Positions 1 to 11,600 of a DNA stretch of 64,000 bases are shown one piece after another. How positions within the stretch are numbered: position 1 is the first letter of the stretch; the number at the start of each line of letters is the position of its first letter. The DNA comes from Physella acuta (Eukaryota > Mollusca > Gastropoda > Physidae). The notes beneath the pieces were generated by a model that saw only the letters and a program-made list of their open reading frames with translations, had not been told where the DNA came from and did no database searches. The DNA lies in the NCBI RefSeq assembly GCF_028476545.1, contig NW_026731892.1, forward strand, positions 576,501 through 640,500, in the 5' to 3' direction. The translations under genes were made by a program, and so were the position numbers.

Positions 1-289
1 TTTTACCATTCCTGTAATTCTGGTGTTCATAGAAATAACGAAAGAATCTTTCATACCGTTTTTATTGCATTTAGTTTGCCGTTTTAAAAATACGGGTTGT
101 GAATTATTTTTTTTTTGGAATTCGCTCGTTTGTCGATTATCGGGAGCGCTTTTGAATTAGAATCGTTACACTTAAAAGACAGCCGACGTCACGAGTCTTA
201 AATTAGCTCTCCTGTCATTTCATCCTTAAAGGGTTTCTCGTGTTCAACCCGTACCCCTCCACTTGAAATACGGGGGGCGAGTCTGACGC
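1..289. other. Unique non-coding sequence at window edge
   Basis: No open frame, exon-like segment or repeat was recognised. It is the left flank of the 77-bp satellite. It probably lies inside the GCH1 gene (first intron) or upstream of it, because the N-terminal GCH1 exon is not in the window. Confidence 0.5.
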
Positions 290-2262
290 TATGTTGGGTC
301 GCTCACTGGACCGTACATGTCGTGGGTGTAGTTAGGTGTCTTGTTCCCTGTGTCAGACTGGTGGAGTGGGTCAAGTCACTCACTGGACCGTACATGTCGT
401 GGGTGTAGTTAAGTGTCTTGTTCCCTGTGTCGGACTGGCGGAGTGGGTCAAGTCACTCACTGGACCGTACAGGTCGTGGGTGTAGTTAGGTGTCTTGTTC
501 CCTGTGTCAGACTGGTGGAGTGGGTCGGACACGTCGCTCACTGGACCGTACATGTCGTGGGTGTAGTTAAGTGTCTTGTTCCCTGTGTCAGACTGGTGGA
601 ATGGGTCGGACACGTCGCTCCCTGGACCTTACATGTCGTGGGTGTAGTTAGGTGTCTTGTTCCCTGTGTAAGACTGGTGGAGTGGGTCAAGTCACTCACT
701 GTACCGTACATGTCGTGGGTGTAGTTAGGTGTCTCGTTCCCTGTGTCAGACTGGCGGAGTGGGTCAAGTCACTCACTGGACCGTACATGTCGTGGGTGTA
801 GTTAGGTGTCTTGTTCCCTGTGTCAGACTGGTGGAGTGGGTCGGACACGTCGCTCACTAGACCGTACATGTCGTGGGTGTAGTTAGGTGTCTTGTTCCCT
901 GTGTCAGACTGGTGGAGTGGGTCGGACACGTCGCTCACTGGACCGTACATGTCGTGGGTGTAGTTAGGTGTCTTGTTCCCTGTGTCAGACTGGTGGAGTG
1001 GGTCAAGTCACTCACTGGACCGTACATGTCGTGGGTGTAGTTTGGTGTCTTGTTCCCTGTGTCAGACTGGTGGAGTGGGTCAAGTCACTCACTGGACCGT
1101 ACATGTCGTGGGTGTAGTTAGGTGTCTTGTTCCCTGTGTCAGACTGGCGGAGTGGGTCAAGTCACTCACTGGACCGTACATGTCGTGGGTGTAGTTAGGT
1201 GTCTTGTTCCCTGTGTCAGACTGGTGGAGTGGGTCAAGTCACTCACTGGACCGTACATGTCGTGGGTGTAGTTAGGTGTCTTGTTCCCTGTGTCAGACTG
1301 GTGGAGTGGGTCGGACACGTCGCTCACTGGACCGTACATGTCGTGGGTGTAGTTAGGTGTCTTGTTCCCTGTGTCAGACTGGTGGAGTGGGTCAAGTCAC
1401 TCACTGGACCGTACATGTCGTGGGTGTAGTTAGGTGTCTTGTTCCCTGTGTCAGACTGGCGGAGTGGGTCAAGTCACTCACTGGACCGTACATGTCGTGG
1501 GTGTAGTTAGGTGTCTTGTTCCCTGTGTCAGACTGGTGGAGTGGGTCAAGTCACTCACTGGACCGTACATGTCGTGGGTGTAGTTAGGTGTCTTGTTCCC
1601 TGTGTCAGACTGGTGGAGTGGGTCAAGTCACTCACTGGACCGTACATGTCGTGGGTGTAGTTAGGTGTCTTGTTCCCTGTGTCAGACTGGCGGAATGGGT
1701 CAAGTCACTCACTGGACCGTACATGTCGTGGGTGTAGTTAGGTGTCTTGTTCCCTGTGTCAGACTGGTGGAGTGGGTCAAGTCACTCACTGGACCGTACA
1801 TGTCGTGGGTGTAGTTAGGTGTCTTGTTCCCTGTGTCAGACTGGTGGAGTGGGTCAAGCCACTCACTGGACCGTACATGTCGTGGGTGTAGTTAGGTGTC
1901 TTGTTCCCTGTGTCGGACTGGCGGAGTGGGTCAAGTCACTCACTGGACCGTACATGTCGTGGGTGTAGTTAGGTGTCTTGTTCCCTGTGTCAGACTGGCG
2001 GAGTGGGTCAAGTCACTCACTGGACCGTACATGTCGTGGATGTAGTTAGGTGTCTTGTTCCCTGTGTCAGACTGGCGGAGTGGGTCAAGTCACTCACTGG
2101 ACCGTACATGTCGTGGGTGTAGTTCGGTGTCTTGTTCCCTGTGTCAGACTGGTGGAGTGGGTCAAGTCACTCACTGGACCGTACATGTCGTGGGTGTAGT
2201 TAGGTGTCTTGTTCCCTGTGTCAGACTGGTGGAGTGGGTCGGACACCATATCAAGTCGCTCA
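290..2262. repeat. 77/81-bp satellite array, about 25 copies
   Basis: Direct head-to-tail repeat. Landmarks such as TACATGTCGTGGGTGTAG recur every 77 bp. A second unit type is 81 bp because the segment AAGTCACTCAC is replaced by CGGACACGTCGCTCAC. Units are highly similar, with single-base differences, which indicates recent homogenisation. The long open frames on both strands are repeat translations of the unit and not genes. The array ends near 2262 in unique sequence. Confidence 0.95.
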
Positions 2263-2447
2263 CTGATAGAACCCCCATGACAAAGTCCTAGCTACCCCAC
2301 TGGTTCCCACTATTTTATTTAATATGACCGACGAATGCCGCCCTAGCTGAGTAGTGTTGCAGTGACACACCCAAACACATGATGCAAGGTCACCAAGTCC
2401 ACTAACCACTTATCGATTCCACTGTAAAACCTAGCTGTATCAACAAG

Positions 2448-2464
2448 CCCCCCCCCCCCCCCCC
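2448..2464. repeat. Poly-C tract (17 C)
   Basis: Uninterrupted C run about 150 bp upstream of the first visible GCH1 exon. It is one of many long G/C homopolymers in the window; others lie near 2967, 3012, 3281, 7336 and 8355. Confidence 0.9.
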
Positions 2465-2615
2465 TAAAAAACAATTAAGCTTTTTGCCCTCGTAGCAAAG
2501 GAGTTCTGTATTTGTTGATTAGTTGATTATTTTATAGTTCGTGTAACGGCCAGCTGAACCTGCGGTATGTTCGGCATCTCGATGGAGGTTTGACGCTTGT
2601 TTCTTTATGTTCCAG

Positions 2616-5600
2616 ATGTGCTCAACGATGCCGTGTTTGATGAGAACCATGATGAAGTTGTCATAGTCAAGGACATCGAGATGTTTTCTCTGTGTGAACA
2701 TCATCTGGTCCCATTCATGGGGAAGGTAAGTCACGTAAACAATGGTTTGGTCCAAAATAATGATCCATACTCTTGCTAATCCCTACATCTATATATATAA
2801 TTCTCTTCTGGGAGACGCTAGAAAACAAGCTGTAAGCGCGCTCCCTACCACCTCCACCCCTACATGGTTGGGTGAGCTGTGGTTCACTCTAAATGTTTAC
2901 AAGCAGAGCCGGGTTTAGTGTGACTATTAAGGGCAGATAATTTAGTTTGAAACGATTTCAAACGTAGGGGGGGGGGGAGTAACTAAGTGGAGTTTATTGT
3001 AGGGGAGGGGGGGGGGGGTGGGGTATCGTCCTTAACGAGATACCTATAGTGTTTTAAAGAAATATTTTCAGTGGCAGCATTGGTACTGTCGAATTCACAA
3101 ATCATGAATTACTGAAAAGTAGAAAAAAACAACTAAAAGCGGCGTATGATATGCCGCGGGTCGGCTCGTTTAAATTATTATTACACTGTTGCATAAGCTA
3201 TATGTATTATATGTCATCATAAAGTACACCATACCTGTACGTGAAACACCTTTTGTCATAGTCCATGGATGTTTCAAGTGGGGGGGGGGGGGGGGGGGAT
3301 TGGGGTCGAACACATCACTTTTACACCACTGGTGTTATATACCCTTTGTTTGAAACGATTCTTTCATTTTAATGTATTTCTTAGTGCATATTAGAATGCT
3401 GGTCGTATTTAAAAACCTTATGTGGGTGGTTCTCATAATAATATCACTTATTTCAGTGAAAAGTCTCTGAGAAATACAATCATCGAGTATGGGCTACTGT
3501 AAGCGGAAGTGGGCGTGGAAGAAAAAATAGAATCGATAATGTCGCTTTTTGGTCGAGTAGGTTATTAGGGATCTATATACGTTTGACTGACAATATGAGC
3601 TGGCGTCTTAGTCAATGTTGTGTTGCTGCTTTTTTAAATTTTATTTCTGTATACAAAGTATAGAGGAAGTATATTTTAAAAAGCCAGTAATGTTAGTACT
3701 GTTTTAGTTAGATGGACGATATATCACAAATAAGTATTACATTGTATAGGCATGTTTCTAAAAATTGTTAATGATTTCCGGTAACCGGAAGTGGTACTTT
3801 ACTCTTTTTCCATCGGAACAATAACTTGAGAGCTGTTTAATACATTCGTATAAGATTTTATTCACAGGTTGCTTTCAAATTCTTAGTGATTTCCGATTAC
3901 CGGAAGTATTCATCAATGTGTCCTTTATAAAGTGCTAATATAGCGCTCTAGTATACACACACTGTTTGCGTTGATTTGGTGCGCATTTCATGCAGTGTTT
4001 CTTCCAGACTTTTTTCTCCGGGGGGGCACTTGAAATTTTCGGGGGGGGGGCGGTAAACTTACTTCGGGGGGGGGGGGGCGAACACTGTTAAAAGTATATA
4101 TTTTCTATATAAATTAAATAAATTTCATTCCGTTCGGGGGGGGGGGGGGGGCGGTAAAAAAAATTTCGGGGGGGCTTTGCCCCCCCCCCCCCTCCCCGGA
4201 GAGATGCCTGGAAGAAACTCTGATTTCATGTTTCTACGCGATTCTATTATTATTAAAACAAATTTAAATATTTTAAAAATTTATAAAAACATTTATATCG
4301 TCCGATTGCACTGAAAGTTACATAAGAACTATACTAGAAAGTTCAGGGGCGATCATTCAGGCTTTATTTTACTCTGTAACAAGTAAATAACAAAAAGCTA
4401 TCGTCCTCGTGCTTACGTGAACACTTCCAAACTAGCAGCTCAAGGACTGACTCATTTGACTTGGCTATCGCTTTCCATCTGATACAGCTTTACGCGATGG
4501 TCATGTATAATGTCGGGTAGATCGTTGCTCTGTTGTCGTTTGCCCACTCTACCCAGTATTCTACAAGTCTCACATTTGGGTTGCTGAGTCCTTAGGGTAG
4601 TAGTCGCGCTGTAACGACCACGCCGTCACCATTAGGGTAGTAGTCGCGCTGTACCGACCACGCCGTCACAATTAGGGTAGTAGTCGCGCTGTACCTACCA
4701 CGCCATCACACTTAGGGTAGTAGTCGCGCTGTACCGACCACGCCGTCACAATTAGGGTAGTAGTCACGCTGTACCGACCACGCCGTCACAATTAGGGTAG
4801 TAGTCACGCTGTACCGACCACGCCGTCACAATTAGGGTAGTAGTCACGCTGTAACTACCACGCCATCACTATTAGGGTAGTAGTCACGCTGTACCTACCA
4901 CGCCATCACACCTAGGGTAGTAGTCACGCTGTACCGACCACGCCGTCATCATTAGGGTAGTAGTCGCGCTGTACCGACCACGCCGTCACAATTAGGGTAG
5001 TAGTCGCGCTGTACCTACCACGCCATCACACTTAGGGTAGTAGTCGCGCTGTACCGACCACGCCGTCACAATTAGGGTAGTAGTCACGCTGTACCGACCA
5101 CGCCGTCACAATTAGGGTAGTAGTCACGCTGTACCGACCACGCCGTCACAATTAGGGTAGTAGTCACGCTGTAACTACCACGCCATCACTATTAGGGTAG
5201 TAGTCACGCTGTACCTACCACGCCATCACACCTAGGGTAGTAGTCACGCTGTACCGACCACGCCGTCATCATTAGGGTAGTAGTCACGCTGTACCGACCA
5301 CGCCATCACACCTTATAGGGTAGTAGTCACGCTGTAACTACCACGTCAACAGGCCCCAGCGTACCATAAGTGCTCATCTCTGTTGTTGTTTACTTTGGCC
5401 ACTCTCGCACTTTAGATGTAAACAGCGCGGACATTATCGGCCCTCTTGCTTATTGGATCATTTGCAAGTAAAAACCTTGGCTTTTGTATCGTGTTGGCAA
5501 ACACGAGGAAATGATGGACGTTATGTAGATGCAAATGTCTGTTCTACCCATCAGCCATTTCTGTCTGTTTCTCCTACAACTTGTTGACACTGCCACTGAA

Positions 5601-8600
5601 GTTGTGTATAGGAAATTAGCAAAAACTGAAGAAAACATCGGTCAGCCAGCTTGAAAAGTGCCTTTTTGATGTGTATTTGTGTGCGTTACAAGCAATTTGC
5701 CAATCTAGTAAACACAAGTATTTAACCATCTCAACACAAGCAGACAATTTGAATGTCTGCTAGTAAACACAAGTATTTACCCATCTCAACACAACCAGAC
5801 AATTTGAATGTCTGCTAGTAAACACTAGCATTCAGCCATCTCAACACAAGCAGACAATTTGAATGTCTGCTAGTAAACACTAGCATTCAGCCATCTCAAC
5901 ACAAGCAGACAATTTGAATGTCTGCTAGTAAACACTAGCATTCAGCCATCTCAACACAAGCAGACAATTTGAATGTCTGCTTGTAAACACAAGTATTTAC
6001 CCATCTCAACACAACCAGACAATTTGAATGTCTGCTAGTAAACACAATTATTTAGCCATCTCAATACAACCAGACAATTTGAATGTCTGCTAGTAAACAC
6101 TAGCATTCAGCCATCTCAACACAAGCAGACAATTTGAATGTCTGCTAGTAAACACAAGTATTTACCCATCTCAACACAACCAGACAATTTGAATGTCTGC
6201 TAGTAAACACAATTATTTAGCCATCTCAATACAACCAGACAATTTGAATGTCTGCTAGTAAATACAGGCATCGAGCCCAGTGTTTCTTCCAGACTTTTCT
6301 CTCGGGGGGGGGGGGGGGGAGCGGACAGCATTTTCCGGGGGGGGGGGGTGGACACACTTGTAAAAGTATGTTTTCTATTTAAATCCCATTTCTTTCGGGG
6401 GGGGGGGGGGGCGGTAGACTTTCTTCGGGAAGATGCCTGGAAGAAACTCTGATCCAGTCTTGCAACACAAGCATACAATGTGCATGTCAGCTAGTAAATA
6501 CAAGCATTCAGCCATCTCAACACAAGCATACAATGTTAATGTCTGCTTGTAAACACTAGCATTCAGCCATCTCAACACAAGCAGAAAATGTGAATGTCTG
6601 CTTGTAAACACTAGCATTCAGCCATCTCAACACAAGCAGAAAATGTGAATGTCTGCTTGTAAACACTAGCATTCAGCCATCTCAACACAAGCAGAAAATG
6701 TTAATGTCAGCTAGTAAACACTAGCATTCAGCCATCTCAACATAAGCAGAAAATGTTAATGCCTGCTAGTAAACATTAGCATTCAGCCATCTCAACACAA
6801 GCATACAATGTGCTTGTCTGCTAGTAAACACTAGCATTCAGCCATCTCAACACAAGCATACAATGTGCTTGTCTGCTAGTAAACATTAGCATTTAGCCAT
6901 CTCAACACAAGCAGACAATTTGAATGTCTGCTTGTAAACACTAGCATTCAGCCATCTCAACACAAGCATACAATGTGCTTGTCTGCTAGTAAACATTAGC
7001 ATTTAGCCATCTCAACACAAGCAGACAATTTGAATGTCTGCTTGTAAACACTAGCATTCAGCCATCTCAACACAAGCATACAATGTGCTTGTCTGCTAGT
7101 AAACATTAGCATTTAGCCATCTCAACACAAGCAGAAAATGTGAATGTCTGCTAGTAAACATTAGCATTTAGCCATCTCAACACAAGCAGAAAATGTGAAT
7201 GTCTGCTAGTAAACATTAGCATTCAGCCATCTCAACATAAGCAGAAAATGTGCATGTCCGAATCGATCTCTTGTAACAAGTATTTCTTTAACAAACTATT
7301 TAGAATAGATAATGGAAATGTATTGACTTGTGTGCCAGGTGGGAGGGGGGGGGGGATAGGCTTGTAGTGTAGAGATAACGGACACGAACATCTCGTTAAT
7401 AGAAGTTTAACTACCTGCCCTTTAGAAACAGCTGCATACAAAGAAAGGCAGTAAATTATCTTTTCATAAAAATCAGTTGTGTTCAAATATATAAAGGTGT
7501 TAAGAAAACTAAACACCACTTCATTATAGAAATAGTTAAAAATAAACATTTTAATATTGTGACAGCACCGAAAAAATATTCAATCAAAGCATAACAGTAT
7601 CGAAGACCAAAACCTTTATTAATCCGATTCATTAATTTACACGACTAGACAGAAAGAACCTTCTTATTTTAAAATATATGCAGTGTAGAAGTGGGAGGGG
7701 TAAGAACAGCTTTATTTTTTTAGTTATGAAAGAGCCACCGACCGGTTTTCTTGTTGGGTCGACCCACCAAACACATTTCGGTGACCTTTGCATCTTTATA
7801 GTATAGCGATACGGTTGAACTAAACCTCTGCATTGCGTTATGCAAAATCTGTGGTTCTCTAAATCTTGTCTGAATAATCTATTTTTAGTGCAAAGCAATA
7901 TTGATTTTCTTTTGCTTTAAATTAAAGTTGTAATTACTTGATCTTTTGAAGTAGATGTGTGTGTGATGGTGTTTTCGTCTTGTTAAATGGTGTAGGAAGA
8001 AAACGTGCTGAACAAAAAAAAGCAGCTAAACAAAGTTGATGATATAAGCCTGCTATGTCCGGCATGATGTCCAGTTGGTGATCCTGGTATTTGCAAATAT
8101 CCCCACGTCTGACAAGATTCAGTCGGTGGATTTGTTATTTAAAAATCTATGTCCGGCATGATGTCCAGTTGGTGATATCGGTATTTTAAAATCTCTCACT
8201 ATGTAGTCGTTAGCTGGACCTGGATTACGGAACAATCTGCATATTCATGACGCTGATTCGAAGGCTTGTATCATCTGTATTGATCTCTTGCCAAGTCTGC
8301 GTGAATTGGCAGTCTCGGGGTGGGGTATGGATATTCTTTTGTAGTACCCTGGGTGGGGGGGGGGGGGGCGGTAGATCTAATACATCCGTTAGTACCATGT
8401 AGGCCTACTTATAATACTATAATTATCAATATTTGCAGCCAACGCTCCTGCATTGCATGCAAGATTATTGTTTAGGATTAGAAAAATATGCTGGATAATT
8501 TCCCCTACGTGGCACATCGTCATAAAGTTTTGAACTCGAACTCTTGAACTAGCGTCTGGCAACATTTTTGGACTAATTAATGTGTACACTAATTAACAGA

Positions 8601-11600
8601 ATCATTATGTCTACCAAGGTGTCCAATATTTAGCATTGTCAATTAATTACGAAATGAATCATAGTAGACGACTGACGTTGTTCATTGTTCTGTGGAGGCG
8701 AAGGAGTCGTGTCATGTGTTAGGAGATATTTACGTGCAACTTGAGGTGAATGAATCGTGTCGTGTGTTAGGAGATATTTACGTGCAACTTGAGGTGAATG
8801 AATCGTGTCGTGTGTTAGGAGATAATATAAACACAACTTGAGGCGAATGAATCGTGTCGTGTGTTAGGTGATATTTACGCGCAACTTGAGGCGAATGAAT
8901 CGTGTCGTGTGTTAGGTGATATTTACGCGCAACTTGAGGCGAATGAATCGTGTCGTGTGTTAGGAGATAATATAAACACAACTTGAGGCGAATGAATCGT
9001 GTCGTGTGTTAGGTGATATTTACGCGCAACTTGAGGCGAATGAATCGTGTCGTGTGTTAGGAGATAATATAAACACAACTTGAGGCGAATGAATCGTGTC
9101 GTGTGTTAGGTGATATTTACGCGCAACTTGAGGCGAATGAATCGTGTCGTGTGTTAGGAGATATTTAAGCGCAACTGTTTGAGGTGAAATCACATTTTTA
9201 TTTCGTACCTCCATCAGAGCTGGGGGCTTCCCTGTGACGTCATTAATCATTCCTCGTAGCCCTGGTGTATCTAATTAAGGAGGACTGGGCATTGACCTTA
9301 GTATATTTTTTTTTATCTGCGTAGTCAGCGCTATACAGTGCGATTAGCAAGAACGGAATGACCCAGACCGTTTGGCGACCAACAGTGTTTTAAAGTGAAC
9401 CCAACCCTGTGTGTGTGTGTCAGCGATTACCCACGAACATTGTTTTAAACTGAACCCAACCCTGTGTGTGTGTCAGCGATTACCCACGAACATTGTTTTA
9501 AAGTGAACCTAACCCTGTGTGTGTGTGTGTCAGCAATTACCCACGAACATTGTTTTAAAGTGAACCTAACCCTGTGTGTGTGTGTCAGCGATTACCCACG
9601 AACATTGTTTTAAAGTGAACCCAACCCTGTGTGTGTGTGTCAGCGATTACCCATGAACATTGTTTTAAAGTGAACCCAACCCTGTGTGTGTGTCAGCGAT
9701 TACCCATGAACAGTGTTTTAAAGTGAACCCAACCCTGTGTGTGTGTGTCAGCGATTACCCATGAACATTGTTTTAAAGTGAACCCAACCCTGTGTGTGTG
9801 TCAGCGATTACCCATGAACAGTGTTTTAAAGTGAACCCAACCCTGTGTGTGTGTCAGCGATTACCCACGAACATTGTTTTAAAGTGAACCCAACCCTGTG
9901 TGTGTGTCAGCGATTACCCACGAACAGTGTTTTAAAGTGAACCTAACCCTGTGTGTGTGTGAGCGATTACCCACGAACAGTGTTTTAAAGTGAACCTAAC
10001 CCTGTGTGTGTGTGAGCGATTACCCACGAACATTGTTTTAAAGTGAACCCAACCCTGTGTGTGTGTGAGCGATTACCCACGAACATTGTTTTAAAGTGAA
10101 CCCAACCCTGTGTGTGTGTCAGCGATTACCCACGAACAGTGTTTTAAAGTGAACCCAACCCTGTGTGAATGTCGGAGTTTACCCACGAACATTGTTTTAA
10201 ATTGAACCCAACCCTGTGTGTGTGTGTCAGCGATTACCCACGAACAGTGTTTTAAAGTGAACCCAACCCTGTGTGTGTGTGTCAGCGATTACCCACGAAC
10301 ATTGTTTTAAATTGAACCCAACCCTGTGTGTGTGTGTCAGCGATTACCCACGAACATTGTTTTAAATTGAACCCAACCCTGTGTGTGTGTCAGCGATTAC
10401 CCACGAACAGTGTTTTAAAGTGAACCTAACCCTGTGTGTGTGTGTGTGTGTGTGTGAGCGATTACCCACGAACATTGTTTTAAAGTGAACCCAACCCTGT
10501 GTGTGTGTGTCAGCGAATACCCACGAACAGTGTTTTAAAGTGAACCCAACCCTGTGTGTGTGTGAGCGATTACCCACGAACATTGTTTTAAAGTGAACCC
10601 AACCCTGTGTGTGTGTGTCAGCGATTACCCACGAACATTGTTTTAAAGTGAACCCAACCCTGTGTGTGTGTCAGCGATTACCAACGCACATTGTTTTAAA
10701 TTGAACCCAACCCTGTGTGTGTGTGTGTGTGTGTGTGTGTGAGAGCGATTACCCACGAACATTGTTTTAAAGTGAACCCAACCCTGTTTGTGTGTGTGTG
10801 AGCGATTACCCACGAACATTGTTTTAAAGTGAACCCAACCCTGTGTGTGTGAGCGATTACCCACGAACATTGTTTTAAAGTGAACCCAACCCTGTTTGTG
10901 TGTGTGTGAGCGATTACCCACGAACATTGTTTTAAAGTGAACCCAACCCTGTGTGTGTGAGCGATTACCCACGAACATTGTTTTAAAGTGAACCCAACCC
11001 TGTGTGTGTGTCAGCGATTACCCATGAACAGTGTTTTAAAGTGAACCCAACCCTGTGTGTGTGTCAGCAATTACCCACGAACATTGTTTTAAAGTGAACC
11101 CAACCCTGTGTGTGTGTCAGCGATTACCCATGAACATTGTTTTAAAGTGAACCCAACCCTGTGTGTGTGTCAGCGATTACCCATGAACAGTGTTTTAAAG
11201 TGAACCCAACCCTGTGTGTGTGTCAGCAATTACCCACGAACATTGTTTTAAAGTGAACCCAACCCTGTGTGTGTGTCAGCGATTACCCACGAACATTGTT
11301 TTAAAGTGAACCCAACCCTGTGTGTGTGTGTCAGCGATTACCCACGAACAGTGTTTTAAAGTGAACCCAACCCTGTGTGAATGTCGGAGTTTACCCACGA
11401 ACATTGTTTTAAATTGAACCCAACCCTGTGTGTGTGTGTCAGCGATTACCCACGAACAGTGTTTTAAAGTGAACCCAACCCTGTGTGTGTGTGTCAGCGA
11501 TTACCCACGAACATTGTTTTAAATTGAACCCAACCCTGTGTGTGTGTGTCAGCGATTGCCCACGAACATTGTTTTAAATTGAACCCAACCCTGTGTGTGT

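Noticed and set aside
413-2291. Long overlapping open frames on both strands
   Set aside because: They are translations of the 77/81-bp satellite; peptide period equals repeat period and both strands are open.
4591-5348. CRISPR-like array
   Set aside because: Units are 40 bp with no unique spacers; variation is point changes in a higher-order pattern. A CRISPR array is also not expected in animal DNA.
4591-5348. Interstitial telomeric sequence (TTAGGG)
   Set aside because: TTAGGG occurs only once per 40-bp unit and not in tandem.
10362-10978. Minus-strand open frames with His-Thr repeats
   Set aside because: They come from (GT)n within the minisatellite.
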